Source of the DNA: Allodiplogaster sudhausi
Lineage: Eukaryota > Nematoda > Chromadorea > Rhabditida > Diplogasteridae
Direction: 5' to 3'
DNA: 64,000 bases
Assembly: GCA_945643635.1 (NCBI GenBank)
Contig: CALZFC010000243.1
Location: forward strand, 1,021,501-1,085,500
Below, piece by piece: positions 12,663-32,193 of the stretch. The position numbers and the translations under genes were made by a program. A model generated the notes under the pieces. It had not been told where the DNA came from and ran no database searches. It saw nothing but the letters and a program-made list of their open reading frames with translations. Position 1 is the first letter of the stretch; every line of letters begins with the position of its first letter.

Positions 12663-13050
12663 CTCTGACAAAGCTCGTTCCGGAATTCTACATAAAATTT
12701 GTCATTTGGTGACGATAAAACAACTGTTACTATATCATATTTGCACTACACAATTAAACAACATTTTAAATGTTTGGGGTGCAAGAAATTGCCTGGCAGA
12801 AAGGAAGGAGGTGTAAATCTTTTCGTCCTCGCATAAAATTGCAATGATTCAATAGAATGTCGGCGAAGAATGTACCTATTAAGAATCGCGGATATTCCCC
12901 TCGAGTACACCCGTCTTCTTGAAGCAAAACGTCAGAAAGTCGTTGTTTATTTGCCAACATCTTGTCTTGATCATTTGATAGTTACCTTTCTTATAAAAAT
13001 ACATAACATTTGTCATTTTTCCTCTTCCTCTCAAACCACCAAATGAACTT

Positions 13051-13804
13051 AACATATAATTTTCATTATATTTGAGAAGTATTTTATTCTTTTTTTTAGG
13101 TCTTAGTCTACTTCGTCGTTTTCTTCACACTTCCTACGAATAAATGCAATGATTGTAGTCGCCAGAGCGAGATAACAAAATCACGTTTGAATATACAAAG
13201 GAAAAGAATATACTTCATAAGCCACACAGGAGATAGAAACCAGGCACAATATATCACAATTTTCCAAAAGCATTAGTCATCTCACGTGGGAGAAAGACAG
13301 AGATCCAAAAGGAAGACCTTTATTGCCAGATTCTTCTTCCTGAACCGAATGCTAGCATTTATTGTCTGTCTACTCCATGTTTGCCGACTCAGAAAGGTCC
13401 CTGAGGGATTTGGTGCAGGAAATGAGAAGAATCCCTACAACGACGAGAATTAACGGTGTTCTCTAACGGTTTGTTAGAAAACAATCCGGAGTAATCTTCT
13501 TCCCAAGAAAGAATACTACGGTCGTAAGCGGATTCGAGAGTAATCTACTAGTAGAAAGGAGGGCGGATTTGATAGTACGAGATAAGAAGGAAGCTAGAAA
13601 TGATTAATTTTTGTCGAGAACGAAGAGAAAAAAAATTATTCATTGAAATGACAGGATGATTCGTTTTTGCATGCCCACAATCCTTCACATCTTGAAATCT
13701 TGACTGACTACTGGGTTTGCAGCCTATAGTTTACTACTTTTATGTAGCTCCTTTAAGGTATTACACTTCCCTTGCCTTATTTTATTGTAACATTTCAGTC
13801 GGGA
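13051..13804. other. Intergenic, no gene recognised
   Basis: AT-rich sequence without a convincing exon. A 3' splice acceptor (AG at 13797-13798) lies six bases before the cyclase ATG and is the likely spliced-leader addition site. Confidence 0.4.
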
Positions 13805-23301
<9,497 letters not shown>

Positions 23302-23662
23302 AATTTACATTTTCTAAAATTTATATTTAAGTGTTATTTTAATTGATCAGAGATACAAATATATTACCTCTTTAAGGCTAATTTTACATTTAATAATATC
23401 AACATTGATTGAAAGTACAATATTTTTCATATTTTTCCGTAATATTTGTTGTAGCTGTATTCATGTTACTTATTATTTATTCTCGCCTATTCTCTATGGC
23501 TTCAAAGAGGTAACCTTAGCAATTTGTATTTATTGTTGTTATTATATTATGTGGCATCAGATCCATGTATTCATACATAAATTAATATACATATATATTC
23601 CTATCTTTCATCAGCAGTACTATGCCTACGAAAATGAAACAATTTACCTAAATTTGTTTGGT

Positions 23663-23842
23663 CGTCGGAACCCCCAAAGAACGTTGCCAAAATTGGTTGG
23701 TTCACGACGCAGCTTGCGCATGCCTTGAAACTGGGCTTGAACCGAGGCAGTCATTGCTACAACTGTTCCACAATCTGGGAAGGGGAAGCAGTCGGGAGTT
23801 GACGGTTGGTACATGTCCAATTTTCTGCATTCTTGTCGCTCT
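23663..23842 (+). repeat. Dispersed repeat, copy 1
   Basis: Shares text with 37524-37715 and 52779-52880: a start like cgggaacccccgaag, then a ttggttca.gacgcagctt core and a tail tcttgtcgctct. Copies are diverged and of different length; the family is not identified. Confidence 0.6.
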
Positions 23843-23855
23843 AGTACACATATTA

Positions 23856-23955
23856 GACAAGGCACCAAGAGAATTCTGGCAGAACAGATTCCACCAACCT
23901 TGAGAGATAAAGGTTGCTCGAATCTGTATTGCAACAATTCTCTTGGTGCCTTGTC
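23856..23955. repeat. Foldback element with about 46-base arms
   Basis: The left arm starts gacaaggcaccaagagaatt and recurs as its reverse complement at 23910-23955, about 85% matched, with only a few bases between the arms. This is typical of a small MITE or foldback repeat. Confidence 0.7.
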
Positions 23956-24644
23956 CAATTAGGAATACCAGCTTGGTTTTTCACAATGACCCTTACCAGG
24001 CTGGAGTCGGAAATGGAGTCTTCCCCTTTATCTTCTAAATTGGAGCATCTACTTGTTTGTAGTTTCTCGCGCACAAAGCTGCCACTAAAATATATGTATG
24101 TATCTGAAACGTCCCTCGGAAGAACGAGATACACATCACCACCTCTAAAGCTATCACTTCTCGTACATGTTAAGTTTCATGTAAAGTAAGTCATGCTACT
24201 CGGTAATGGAATATTCGCCGGAAAATTAATTTGTGAGTTGTAAAATATGTAGGTGTCTGTGGAATTGATGACGGAGACCATAAGCCATGCTAACTAAGAA
24301 ATGTGCTAGATTGAAATTGGAACTTTTCCGTGCTAAAAACTTTCTGCTTACCGGGGCCCATATTTCCATTGCTCACCATAATCTACTTTTCCTATCCTAA
24401 GTTCACCATTATTTTCGATCTACTGACAGTAGAGCTCCATATTCTTCTCTGGTCTTTAGGTAGTACCCTTGGATACTTCTCAATTTTATTCTTCAATATT
24501 TCATACTTATCAAGAGAAGTATTCTATTGAAGATCTAGTTCTTCTTGTGTAATTGCGCATAATCTCATTTTTATTGCGCATCTTCATCATAATTTCGATG
24601 CCATGACATTTTGGTCTATAGGTTGCAGGAATAGACATAATAAA

Positions 24645-27600
24645 ATGAATTTGGATGACGAGAAGGCCGCTGCTCTTGCGCCCGCTCTGATTCTCTTTAC
24701 GGTATGCCTTTGTTGAGGGTTAATAAACATCAGCATTCATCTTAGATCAATGATTAAAGTGTACAAAAAACCCACGTTATTTTATTATATTGTCTCATGC
24801 TAAAGTCGGTGGCCTACAAACGGTGGAGACACTAGCTTTTGGAAGAAGAACAAGGCGATTGATGACGAAGACATATACTTTCTCTCTTGTTTTATTATTT
24901 GTTCATTTCATTTAATACCTAATGAGGTTGAAGAATTGAAAAAAAAATGGAAATGTGTCAGGTGGGAGTTCTCGGCTTCGTTGCAAATGCCGCCGCCACT
25001 TGGTACTCAACCAGAATTCACAGCTTCTTCGGCCATCTCTGCTTCTCCTTCTCCGTCTGCAATCTTGTCGAGTGCGCTATCGCTGCCTTTTATAAAGCGC
25101 CGCTCCTTCTCATGTCAGGAAATGTTTAAAAGATGTTTTTTTTATTAATAAAATTTATGTACATTAGCCATCGTAGATTTTCTTCTTATAGACAAGACGC
25201 CTCTTTTCTAAGCGAACGATTACGCAAAGCCATCACACATGTTAGTCTGTCTTGAGCTTTACTCGGAAAGGGTGGAAGAAGATTTTAAAGGGAATGGTCA
25301 GAAACCCTGCACTCGAAAAAATATGATTTATATCTCATTCGAAAGGCCTTGAAATTTGATTTTTTGGAGTATACAAATTAGCTGCTGCCATGCATAAATA
25401 AATATTTTACAGCGTTTTCAAGATTGGAATTTTTGGAAATAAAGTTTTCAATGTCCGAGAGTGATGTACATATAAATCGGGAAAGAGCTTTGAAAATGTG
25501 AGATAGTGGCGCAGTGGATAACGCGTCCGACTGATATTTTTTTCGTCACGAGTCCTCATCGACTCATCTTTTTTGCATATCTTTTATTATTTTATCTTTT
25601 CTCTTATTCTATCTTTATTTAAAAAGGAAAACAAGCTTCAAATAACAACAAGGTTAATTAGCACATATGAACGATGGTGTCACAGAAATGGGGTAAGGAA
25701 ATGGGGAAGTCGCACTTCGCGAATACAATGAAGGCAGGGCTCGTGCAGTCGCTACACAGAGAATAGAGAGAGCGAGGGAAGCAGACCTGGAGGGGGGTTT
25801 CATAGGAGGGTGGAGGTGTATCCGTGAGACCGGCGGCGAAGAACGTATATTGAATGAATGGAGCGAAGCGGGGAACAGAGAACTGGAAGTAAACGGCCGA
25901 CAACATCTTCAAGATGGAATCACTTGCAGAAAGGTTGAAATTGATGTCGTGTGCCCGAACATGGTTGTGGATTCGCTTGGTGAAAGCCTTGAAATATTGG
26001 TTGAATCCAACGTCAAGCGGCTGTGCCATTCCTGTCGTTCCGCTTGGAATCTTCATTATGAGCAGGTCTTGGTTGAGTGGAAGAAGGTCCGTGACTTCGT
26101 CATGGTTCCTCCACAAAGTCCACGAATCCAAGGCGATGACGGCCTTCGGAGGCAAATCTTTTGCAAGGAATTTAGTAACCCACTCCTCGAGGTGTTTCCT
26201 TCCTATTATGTGGCTTTTTCAGCAAGTGACGAAGAGATTCGACGCGGAATAAACTGGTTTCACGGCGGGAAGGAGCCACTTGGTTCGGCGAGCACAACGA
26301 ATAGACGTTTTCATAAATGACCATCGGCGAAGATAGTGGGTAGGACGGTACATGAGTGTGTCGTTGCTGCAACTGACTGCCCTACTCGCTCTATCTTCTT
26401 CTTCTTTTTGAACGCCAAAGTGCGCGGTTGAGTCAGCTCCTTCACGAAGCCACTTTGGTCAGCATTACAGATGGCGTTGAGTGGGTAGGTTCGCATTTTC
26501 TACTTGAACTCCTTTCTAAAGTCGTCTGCCTTCTGGATGAGCCCTGGGCCGTCGTTGATGATCCTCTTCGTCGTAAATCGAGTAATCCGCAGCCCAACTA
26601 TGCCATGCGACTTCTTCCAGCGTGACACCCACGATGGCGACGCCTGCAAAGGATGGTCTTCGAACTCGAATTCTTGACGTGCAAGCTGCCGAGCAAACAT
26701 GGCAATGTCCTCGTCGTGGATGGATAACCCTGTAATTAAATTATTTTTATCCAAATAATTCATTTAAAAAAAGTTTATTGTTACCTTTCTCAAACTTTTG
26801 TTGCATCACTTCAAGAAGGCGCTCCGCCAGAGCCTTCAGTTGTTGCCTGCGTTCGGCTTGAATCCGTTCTTGGAAAAAACGATATGAATATCTACAAACA
26901 GACAGAGAAGAGATACCATCCTTTCTGAAGGCCAGAAGGCGATCGAAGTGCCACTTCGACTTTATCCACCGGAACCTGTAGATCATAGAAGCCAGCGTTC
27001 TTCTTCCGCCCCCTTTCAAATTGAATCAATACTCGATTGCTTTGTTAACCTGCAACAATTGTTTACGCGTTTTAATTTATTAAACAAGTAATTAAAAAAT
27101 TACATCGTCTAAAGGGATGTGATCATCTCCAAAGCGAACGGTCTTGATCCCACTGCCGTTGTAGACAAGCTGGTCGTCTACATCGTCACAGTCAAATTCG
27201 CCGATTCCGTTCTACAGTCCTCTTCCATATCCTCTTCCACTTCGACATCAAGTGTGCGCGGAGAAATGTTTGTTAAAAGCTCGCCAATTGTGCCGGCTAT
27301 CTTTATCTCCTCCTCCGTAGCGTCATCGGTTGCGAACGCTGGCCCAAACATCGCTTTCAGTAGGCCAAGAATTACTCCCGGACGATGATCCATCGATATA
27401 AAAGAGAAACCAAGTTATTCAAACAAACGAAAATGTTGAAAAAACAGTCTTTCACAATGGAAATGAAGAAAGTGATAGCTATGTACATAGTTGTCACAAA
27501 TCTTCGTTCGTTGTCTTCCTCCCACCTCCTAATTGGCTGTGAAGATGGAAAAAAGACTAAGGTGTGAGGAAACACTGAAGGTGTGAGATCACTGAACGAC

Positions 27601-29126
27601 TCACCCTTCCATTTCTGGGCAACATAAAATAAGCAAAACAAAATGAGTCGATGAGGAATCGAACTCGTGACGAAAAAGCATCAGTCGGACGCCTTATCCA
27701 CTGCGCCCTTATCTCACATTGTCTTTGCAATTTATATGTAGATCACTCTCGGGCATTGAAAACTTTATTTCCAAAAAAATCCAAATTTGAAAACATTGTA
27801 AAATATTTATTTATGCATGGCAGTAGCTAATTTTTTACTCCGAAAAATCAAATTTCAAGGCCTTTCGTATGAGCTATAAATTATATTTTTTTGAGTGCAG
27901 AGTTTCTGACCATTCACTTTTTACTCACAATCAGCTTTTTTCTAATGATGTAATTACCGAAGTTGAAATAGACGGAGTTCATCTTCTGGTATGCCTGCAT
28001 CTACACTCACTTTGCGATTGCAATCAACCGACTCGTCTGCGTCGCGCGCATTTCCAAGAAGACGCCACCGTTCAATGCGAGACGAAGCGTCCTCTTCGTT
28101 GCTTCCGTCTACCCTCTCGCGCTTCTTCACACTCTTCCGTTGTTCTGGCGTCAGTTGATCTTGTTAAAAAGAATTACAACGGCATGATTTTATCTTTTTT
28201 TAGCAGACAGTTCCGGAACGGCCTGTATTATATTTTAATAAACAGTTCGCAATTTCAGACAAGGATTGCTACTTCATATTAACGCCGAAAGAATGGAAGC
28301 ACACTTATAGCGACAGCTGGTGCTCTTTTCTCATACTGTAAGTTTTGGTGACTTTTTCACGACGAAAAAAAGCTTAATAACTCGGTGAACTTCGAGACAT
28401 TTAGTGGGCTCGATTTTTTGTTCTGTATAATTTTCGGCGTCTCAGAAGTGCTTATTGATGCTTGCACTCTCTTCATGTTGATGCGATGGCAAGGAAAGGT
28501 GGGCTGGTCTAACTTATTATATCGAACCTCAAGTGTCACTTGCTGTTCTTGAAGAATAGTTGTTTTAGTCTCAATTAAAAGTATCAGGTGCAAAGTCTCC
28601 AGCATGGAATCGACCACCGGCAACAACGAAAGAGGGAGATTAAGTTCTTTCTGCAGGTTGAACAGCTATGTCATTTGAAAGAACGAAAAGATTTCTAGAA
28701 CATTTTTGTTCAAATTAATTTCCTCATTAAAATATGTAGCTCTTTTGCCATTATGAAAGAGGGAGAATTTCCATCAGTAAATGCAGTAGCCAGGTTAATG
28801 GAGCATGAAAGTCAACAGAAATATGTATATCTAAACTATTGTAGGTATAGTAGTTGCGTCCTCTAAATCACATGCTCTGTCGCTTTTGTGCCAGATAAAA
28901 GGGAGCGAATCGATTTTTTAAGAGCGCCCTACAGCATACAGTGTTCTTCACGACAGTTATCATCATGACCTCCGAGACCGCTGTATTTTCCAAATCGAAA
29001 TGGGCACATTTTGGGACAGATCTCATGGCGAGTGCGTCGTGCAGCCTGCTGGATGGGTTAAGCAACTTCATTCACTTCCTTATGATAAAAAAAACTCTAT
29101 TCAAATTAGCCACCCTAACAACGTAG
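24645..29126 (+). CDS. Srx-type nematode serpentine chemoreceptor
   Basis: Eight exons join in frame to give 288 aa, close to the usual 280-320 aa of Srx receptors: 24645-24701, 24962-25113, 25192-25240, 27972-28149, 28259-28337, 28405-28498, 28603-28656, 28923-29126. Srx landmarks are visible: a first helix GVLGFVANAAATW, then RIHSFFGHLCFSF before helix 2; WYACIYTHFAIAINRL in helix 3; helix 5 with LIDACTLFML; the basic KREIKFFLQ before helix 6; and a C-terminal SLLDGLSNFIHFLM helix. Srx proteins are G-protein-coupled receptors of nematode chemosensory neurons. The third intron is 2.7 kb because it contains the pogo-like transposon at 25287-27920; the reading frame is intact on both sides and donor and acceptor are preserved, so the gene probably still works. 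Donors GTCAGG and GTCAGT are used. Confidence 0.85.
25287..25572 (+). repeat. Left terminal inverted repeat of the pogo-like element
   Basis: Begins aaagggaatggtcagaaacc and ends after catcgactcat. It is the inverted counterpart of 27641-27920. The tRNA-like segment is at its inner end. Confidence 0.8.
25503..25568 (+). other. tRNA-Arg-like segment in the left TIR
   Basis: Contains gtggcgcagtggataacgcg followed by tccgact, which matches the D-arm and anticodon-stem region of many tRNA-Arg genes, then cacgagtcc as a decayed B box. The second copy is at 27647-27714 on the minus strand and has a better B box (gagttcgattcc). The central region is not a normal anticodon arm, so this is tRNA-derived rather than a tRNA gene. 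Confidence 0.5.
25658..27393 (-). pseudogene. Degraded pogo/Tigger-family transposase
   Basis: Minus-strand fragments in order: an acidic N-terminal piece (27393-27178), a basic piece (27019-26747), a CENP-B-type DNA-binding piece (26763-26500) with ASPSWVSRWKKSHGI, then DDE-superfamily pieces with NADQSGFVKEL (first Asp), ALDSW (second Asp) and QPLDVGFNQYFK (third Asp). Between about 26310 and 26155 the frame changes and stop codons occur, so no intact transposase is encoded. In life this enzyme cuts and pastes the element; here it is dead. Confidence 0.75.
27641..27920 (-). repeat. Right terminal inverted repeat of the pogo-like element
   Basis: Reverse complement of the left arm with about 10-15% divergence by eye. 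It contains the better preserved tRNA-Arg-like segment at 27647-27714 (minus strand). Confidence 0.8.
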
Positions 29127-30347
29127 TTTGCAGCATGATCTTCATCGCTTTCCAAGCGCGTTGGAGTGTTCTTTCTCGTGCCAGAAATCATCTTGTTCAA
29201 CTCGTTCATCGACCATATCAAATTCCATCTTCCGAGAAAATTTGATCTATTCCTTTCTACCTGGAAATTTCTTTTTTTGTTGTTGGTAACGTTACGACTA
29301 ATTTCAAGTTTCAATTCTTGTTTTGCTTTTTATATGAGTGTTGAAGTTTTTTTTTTCTACTTTTCATGGCGGACATGTTTTCTGACTTATATTCAGACAT
29401 CTTTTCTTTCCATAACGTCAGAAATGGTGGAAGAGCCTACATTTGCTTTATCATTTGATAATAACAAAAATATCTTTGTTCTCAACCTGCACTCTTTTTA
29501 TAAATAAATTTTTTTATTAACCTTTCATCTTTTCGTTTCCATTGAAGAATCCTACACTGGAGTTTGTCAGAGAAAATCTATGTAGGAATGAGACAGAGAC
29601 ATAAATGAACAGAAAATTTTTATCGGTAATGAAGCTTAAAAAATAGAAAAGGCAACAAGCGGAGTCCGAGTGAATATCGGTGTTTAACCGTGTATGATGT
29701 TGTGCCGCCCTGACCACTCGGCCGTGTTCACAAGCAAAATTATCCCCATGACCAAGCCATTTTCTCCTTGTCAGGAGTGCTTGAATCAGCAAGAATACAT
29801 ACATAAATGTCGTTTCGAGTTCCGGTCGCACGTCTTGTTCATGCTTTCGTGCACATTTTCTAGAATCATATTTGCTTAAACGCGCTCTTGTGACGATTCA
29901 TCTGATTCTGATTCTCATGAATTAACAGATGACATTCAGTTAAAGTAACTAAATGTTCTACTCTTTGAGTCCGCAGCATGGTGATCCTTGTCATCAATTA
30001 CAATGAGACGCAGCAGCTTGAATTTGTTACCAAACTAGATCAGGCAGCACAAGCCATCCTGCTCTTCATTGTGGGCGACATTCATTTCATTTATTAATTT
30101 ATACAACAATTCATTCGGCCACTATTGATATAATCACTCAGTAGATCTACTAGAAACTACAAGTCGTCTGTCATATATGAACACGTTGACGTTGTAGTGA
30201 ATTCCGTCCTTCGTCAAGCGAGTTCAACATGACCGTCCTCACTAAATGACATTACATATGAAAATAAGAATCGAGTTTAGGGAAGGAAGAAATAAATTAA
30301 TAATGAATAAAAATATGAAATGGAATTTAACTAAATTATATATGAAA
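29127..30347. other. Intergenic; possible tRNA-like relic at about 29655-29735
   Basis: No gene recognised. On the minus strand at about 29735-29655 there is cacggccgagtggtcagggc, an A-box-like sequence similar to tRNA-Leu/Ser, without a clear B box. Confidence 0.35.
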
Positions 30348-31490
30348 TCAATTTTGAAAAAAAAAATATTCAAAACATACAGAATGATGGTGAAGTCCTA
30401 GTAATCTCTTTGTGTACGTCGTGTGCTTCTTTTTCTTGAATTTCTCCGGTCGTTGGTTACAGTACTCTCGCAAGGTCGATGAAGCATGAAGTATCGAATG
30501 GAGTTCTTCTGCATAGTACGGTGAGTCGTCAGCTGGCGGAGATGGAATGCGAGCGGAGATGAACTTGTCGATCTTCGCAGGATTGTCCAACTTGTGTCCT
30601 TCCTACAGAAATGTTTAAGTGTCATATGTAGGTAAGTTTAAAATATTGTTAGTTTGATAAACCTTCAGCGTGATGAGGATGTGGGCATGTGGCATGTCTC
30701 TCTTCTGAAATTCGATGGAGGCGGCGTAGCAGTCGCTTCTGCTGAGGAGTTTACTCGAGAAGGAGAATCTCGTCGTCAGTGTATGTGACGAGAGAGAAGA
30801 AAGGCCTGGTATATGCAGGCAGCCGAGTTTATCTGCAAAATGAGGACACATTTCTTTAAATAACCCTGCAGATTAAAACTAACGCATGTCTGATTATGAG
30901 GCTAATAATTAGTGGAGAAAAGAACGCGTAAAGTAGATGAGAGAGAGAACAGGAGAGAGAGGAGAGCGGATAGAGAGAAAAGAGAGTGAGAAGAGGGAGA
31001 AAGGAGAAAGTGGAGAGAGACAGGAGAGAGTCAGAGAGAGAGACAGAGATAGAGAGAGAGAGAGATAGAGAGAGAGAGGAAAGAGGAGAGAAGAGATAGA
31101 GGAGAAACATAAAGAGAGTGAGAGGGAGGAGTGGAGCTAATAAGGAATCTACATTGGTATGAAAAAAATTTAATACAAGGGTGAAACCCAATAGCGAGAC
31201 GAAGAACAAAATTTGGAAATTCGTTTACATTTTAAAATCATTCCTGAAGTATATGTACATACAAAGGGATATTAAGCGATGAAATGTAGCGATTGAGAAG
31301 AAGACAGAAAACAACTTGGAAAATAATACAAGGACTTGAGTGAAGAAGATGCTCCCAGACTTCCGAAGTGAAGATGAAGTGAATCAGAATGGCTTAAATA
31401 TCTCTTCGGCCGCTCACCTTGAGCACTTCTTCACACTTTCTAATTATCCTTCGCTAGTCTTCATCACACATGTTTAACTTTACAAGTTAT
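30348..31490 (-). mobile_element. Helitron remnant 1 (Rep/helicase-like N-terminal part)
   Basis: Minus-strand reading frames encode IEFQKRDMPHAHILITL (30851-30615), the two-histidine motif region of the Helitron Rep (HUH) domain, and downstream KIDKFISARIPSPPADDS (30590-30348), also typical of Helitron helicase-like domains. The upstream part, to about 31490, is an inverted match of 38180-38760. No helicase domain follows in this copy. Replication of the element would need the missing parts. Confidence 0.75.
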
Positions 31491-32193
31491 TAGGTGCGAC
31501 CTTCTCACTCACTCAATTACGAAGACTCAAACACAGTACATCTCTTCACGTAGGAAGACATACATATGAATCCAACTATTCCCCACAATCAGCTCACCCC
31601 CGAATGCATCTATAAAATACCTGCGCTTAATCGTTACAAATGAAAGGACGAACTACAAACCTTTTGGCTTCATATTCCAAATAGAGCGCTTTGCGTCTTA
31701 AATTCTTGAATTTTTTTGCCTATTTCGTGAGTTCTTAATGTTCATTTCCAACTCTAAATATTTTGCGTGTCTAATCTAATTTGTATGTTTATTTTGTCAT
31801 TATGTTATATGACATAGATCCACGTTAAGCAAGTAATACATGGTTTATGCGTCATGCAATTCAAGGGTGTAGAAAGAAGCGTTCTAAACCGTATCGAACC
31901 CGCGCTGTGAATTGCATTTGATCTGACGAAAACACTCCATCTTGATACTGTAAAATATGAGCACAGTGCCGATATAGAAAGCGAGACTATTCACAGAGTT
32001 TGGAAGCAGGAAAACTACGCAAATGCATAGAGCATGGGCCTATTTGTACAGAAAAGGGAAAGTACTCATGAGGCTAAAAAAAACATGGATTAAGGAAATA
32101 GAATTTAAAAGTCAGCAGGGACAGATCTTTAGGAATATAAATGGGAAAAGCAGCGCTAAATGAAGTAATGTGGATGGGAGGGAGGAGAGAAAA
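31491..32193. other. Intergenic, nothing recognised
   Basis: AT-rich DNA between Helitron remnant 1 and the 3' end of the F-box/Kelch gene; no exon or repeat was identified. Confidence 0.4.

Larger units (their letters stand above)
10262..13050 (+). repeat. Tandem duplication of about 1.4 kb carrying a small secreted peptide gene
   Basis: Two head-to-tail copies (about 10262-11530 and 11600-13050) share the same order: a CT-rich tract, then text beginning ggtctgctaacagattcact, an upstream region with ttatcttaagaagcaaccac, the signal-peptide exon, a second exon and the cysteine exon. Copy 2 carries about 150 extra bases at 11940-12090 that copy 1 lacks. The two copies differ by scattered substitutions and small indels, so the duplication is not very recent. 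Confidence 0.8.
23302..24644. other. Intergenic region with repeats between the cyclase and Srx genes
   Basis: No exon was recognised. It holds one copy of a dispersed repeat (about 23663-23842) and, directly after it, a foldback element (23856-23955). An acceptor-like AG at 24627-24628 precedes the Srx start codon. Confidence 0.5.
25287..27920 (-). mobile_element. pogo/Tigger-like DNA transposon with about 280 bp terminal inverted repeats
   Basis: The inverted repeats at 25287-25572 and 27641-27920 share long runs such as ggccttgaaatttgattttt and tgccatgcataaataaatat. Between them, on the minus strand, lies a degraded DDD transposase. The element sits inside an Srx intron in antisense orientation. 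Exact target-site duplication could not be fixed by eye. TIRs this long are unusual for pogo-like elements, which often have short TIRs; each arm also carries a tRNA-like segment. Confidence 0.8.

Noticed and set aside
25503..25568. Functional tRNA-Arg gene in the transposon end
   Set aside because: Only the D-arm/anticodon-5' part and a B box match; the cloverleaf cannot be completed.
25850..26320. 156-residue + strand frame in the transposon
   Set aside because: It is the antisense of the transposase catalytic region; the minus strand carries the recognisable DDD motifs.
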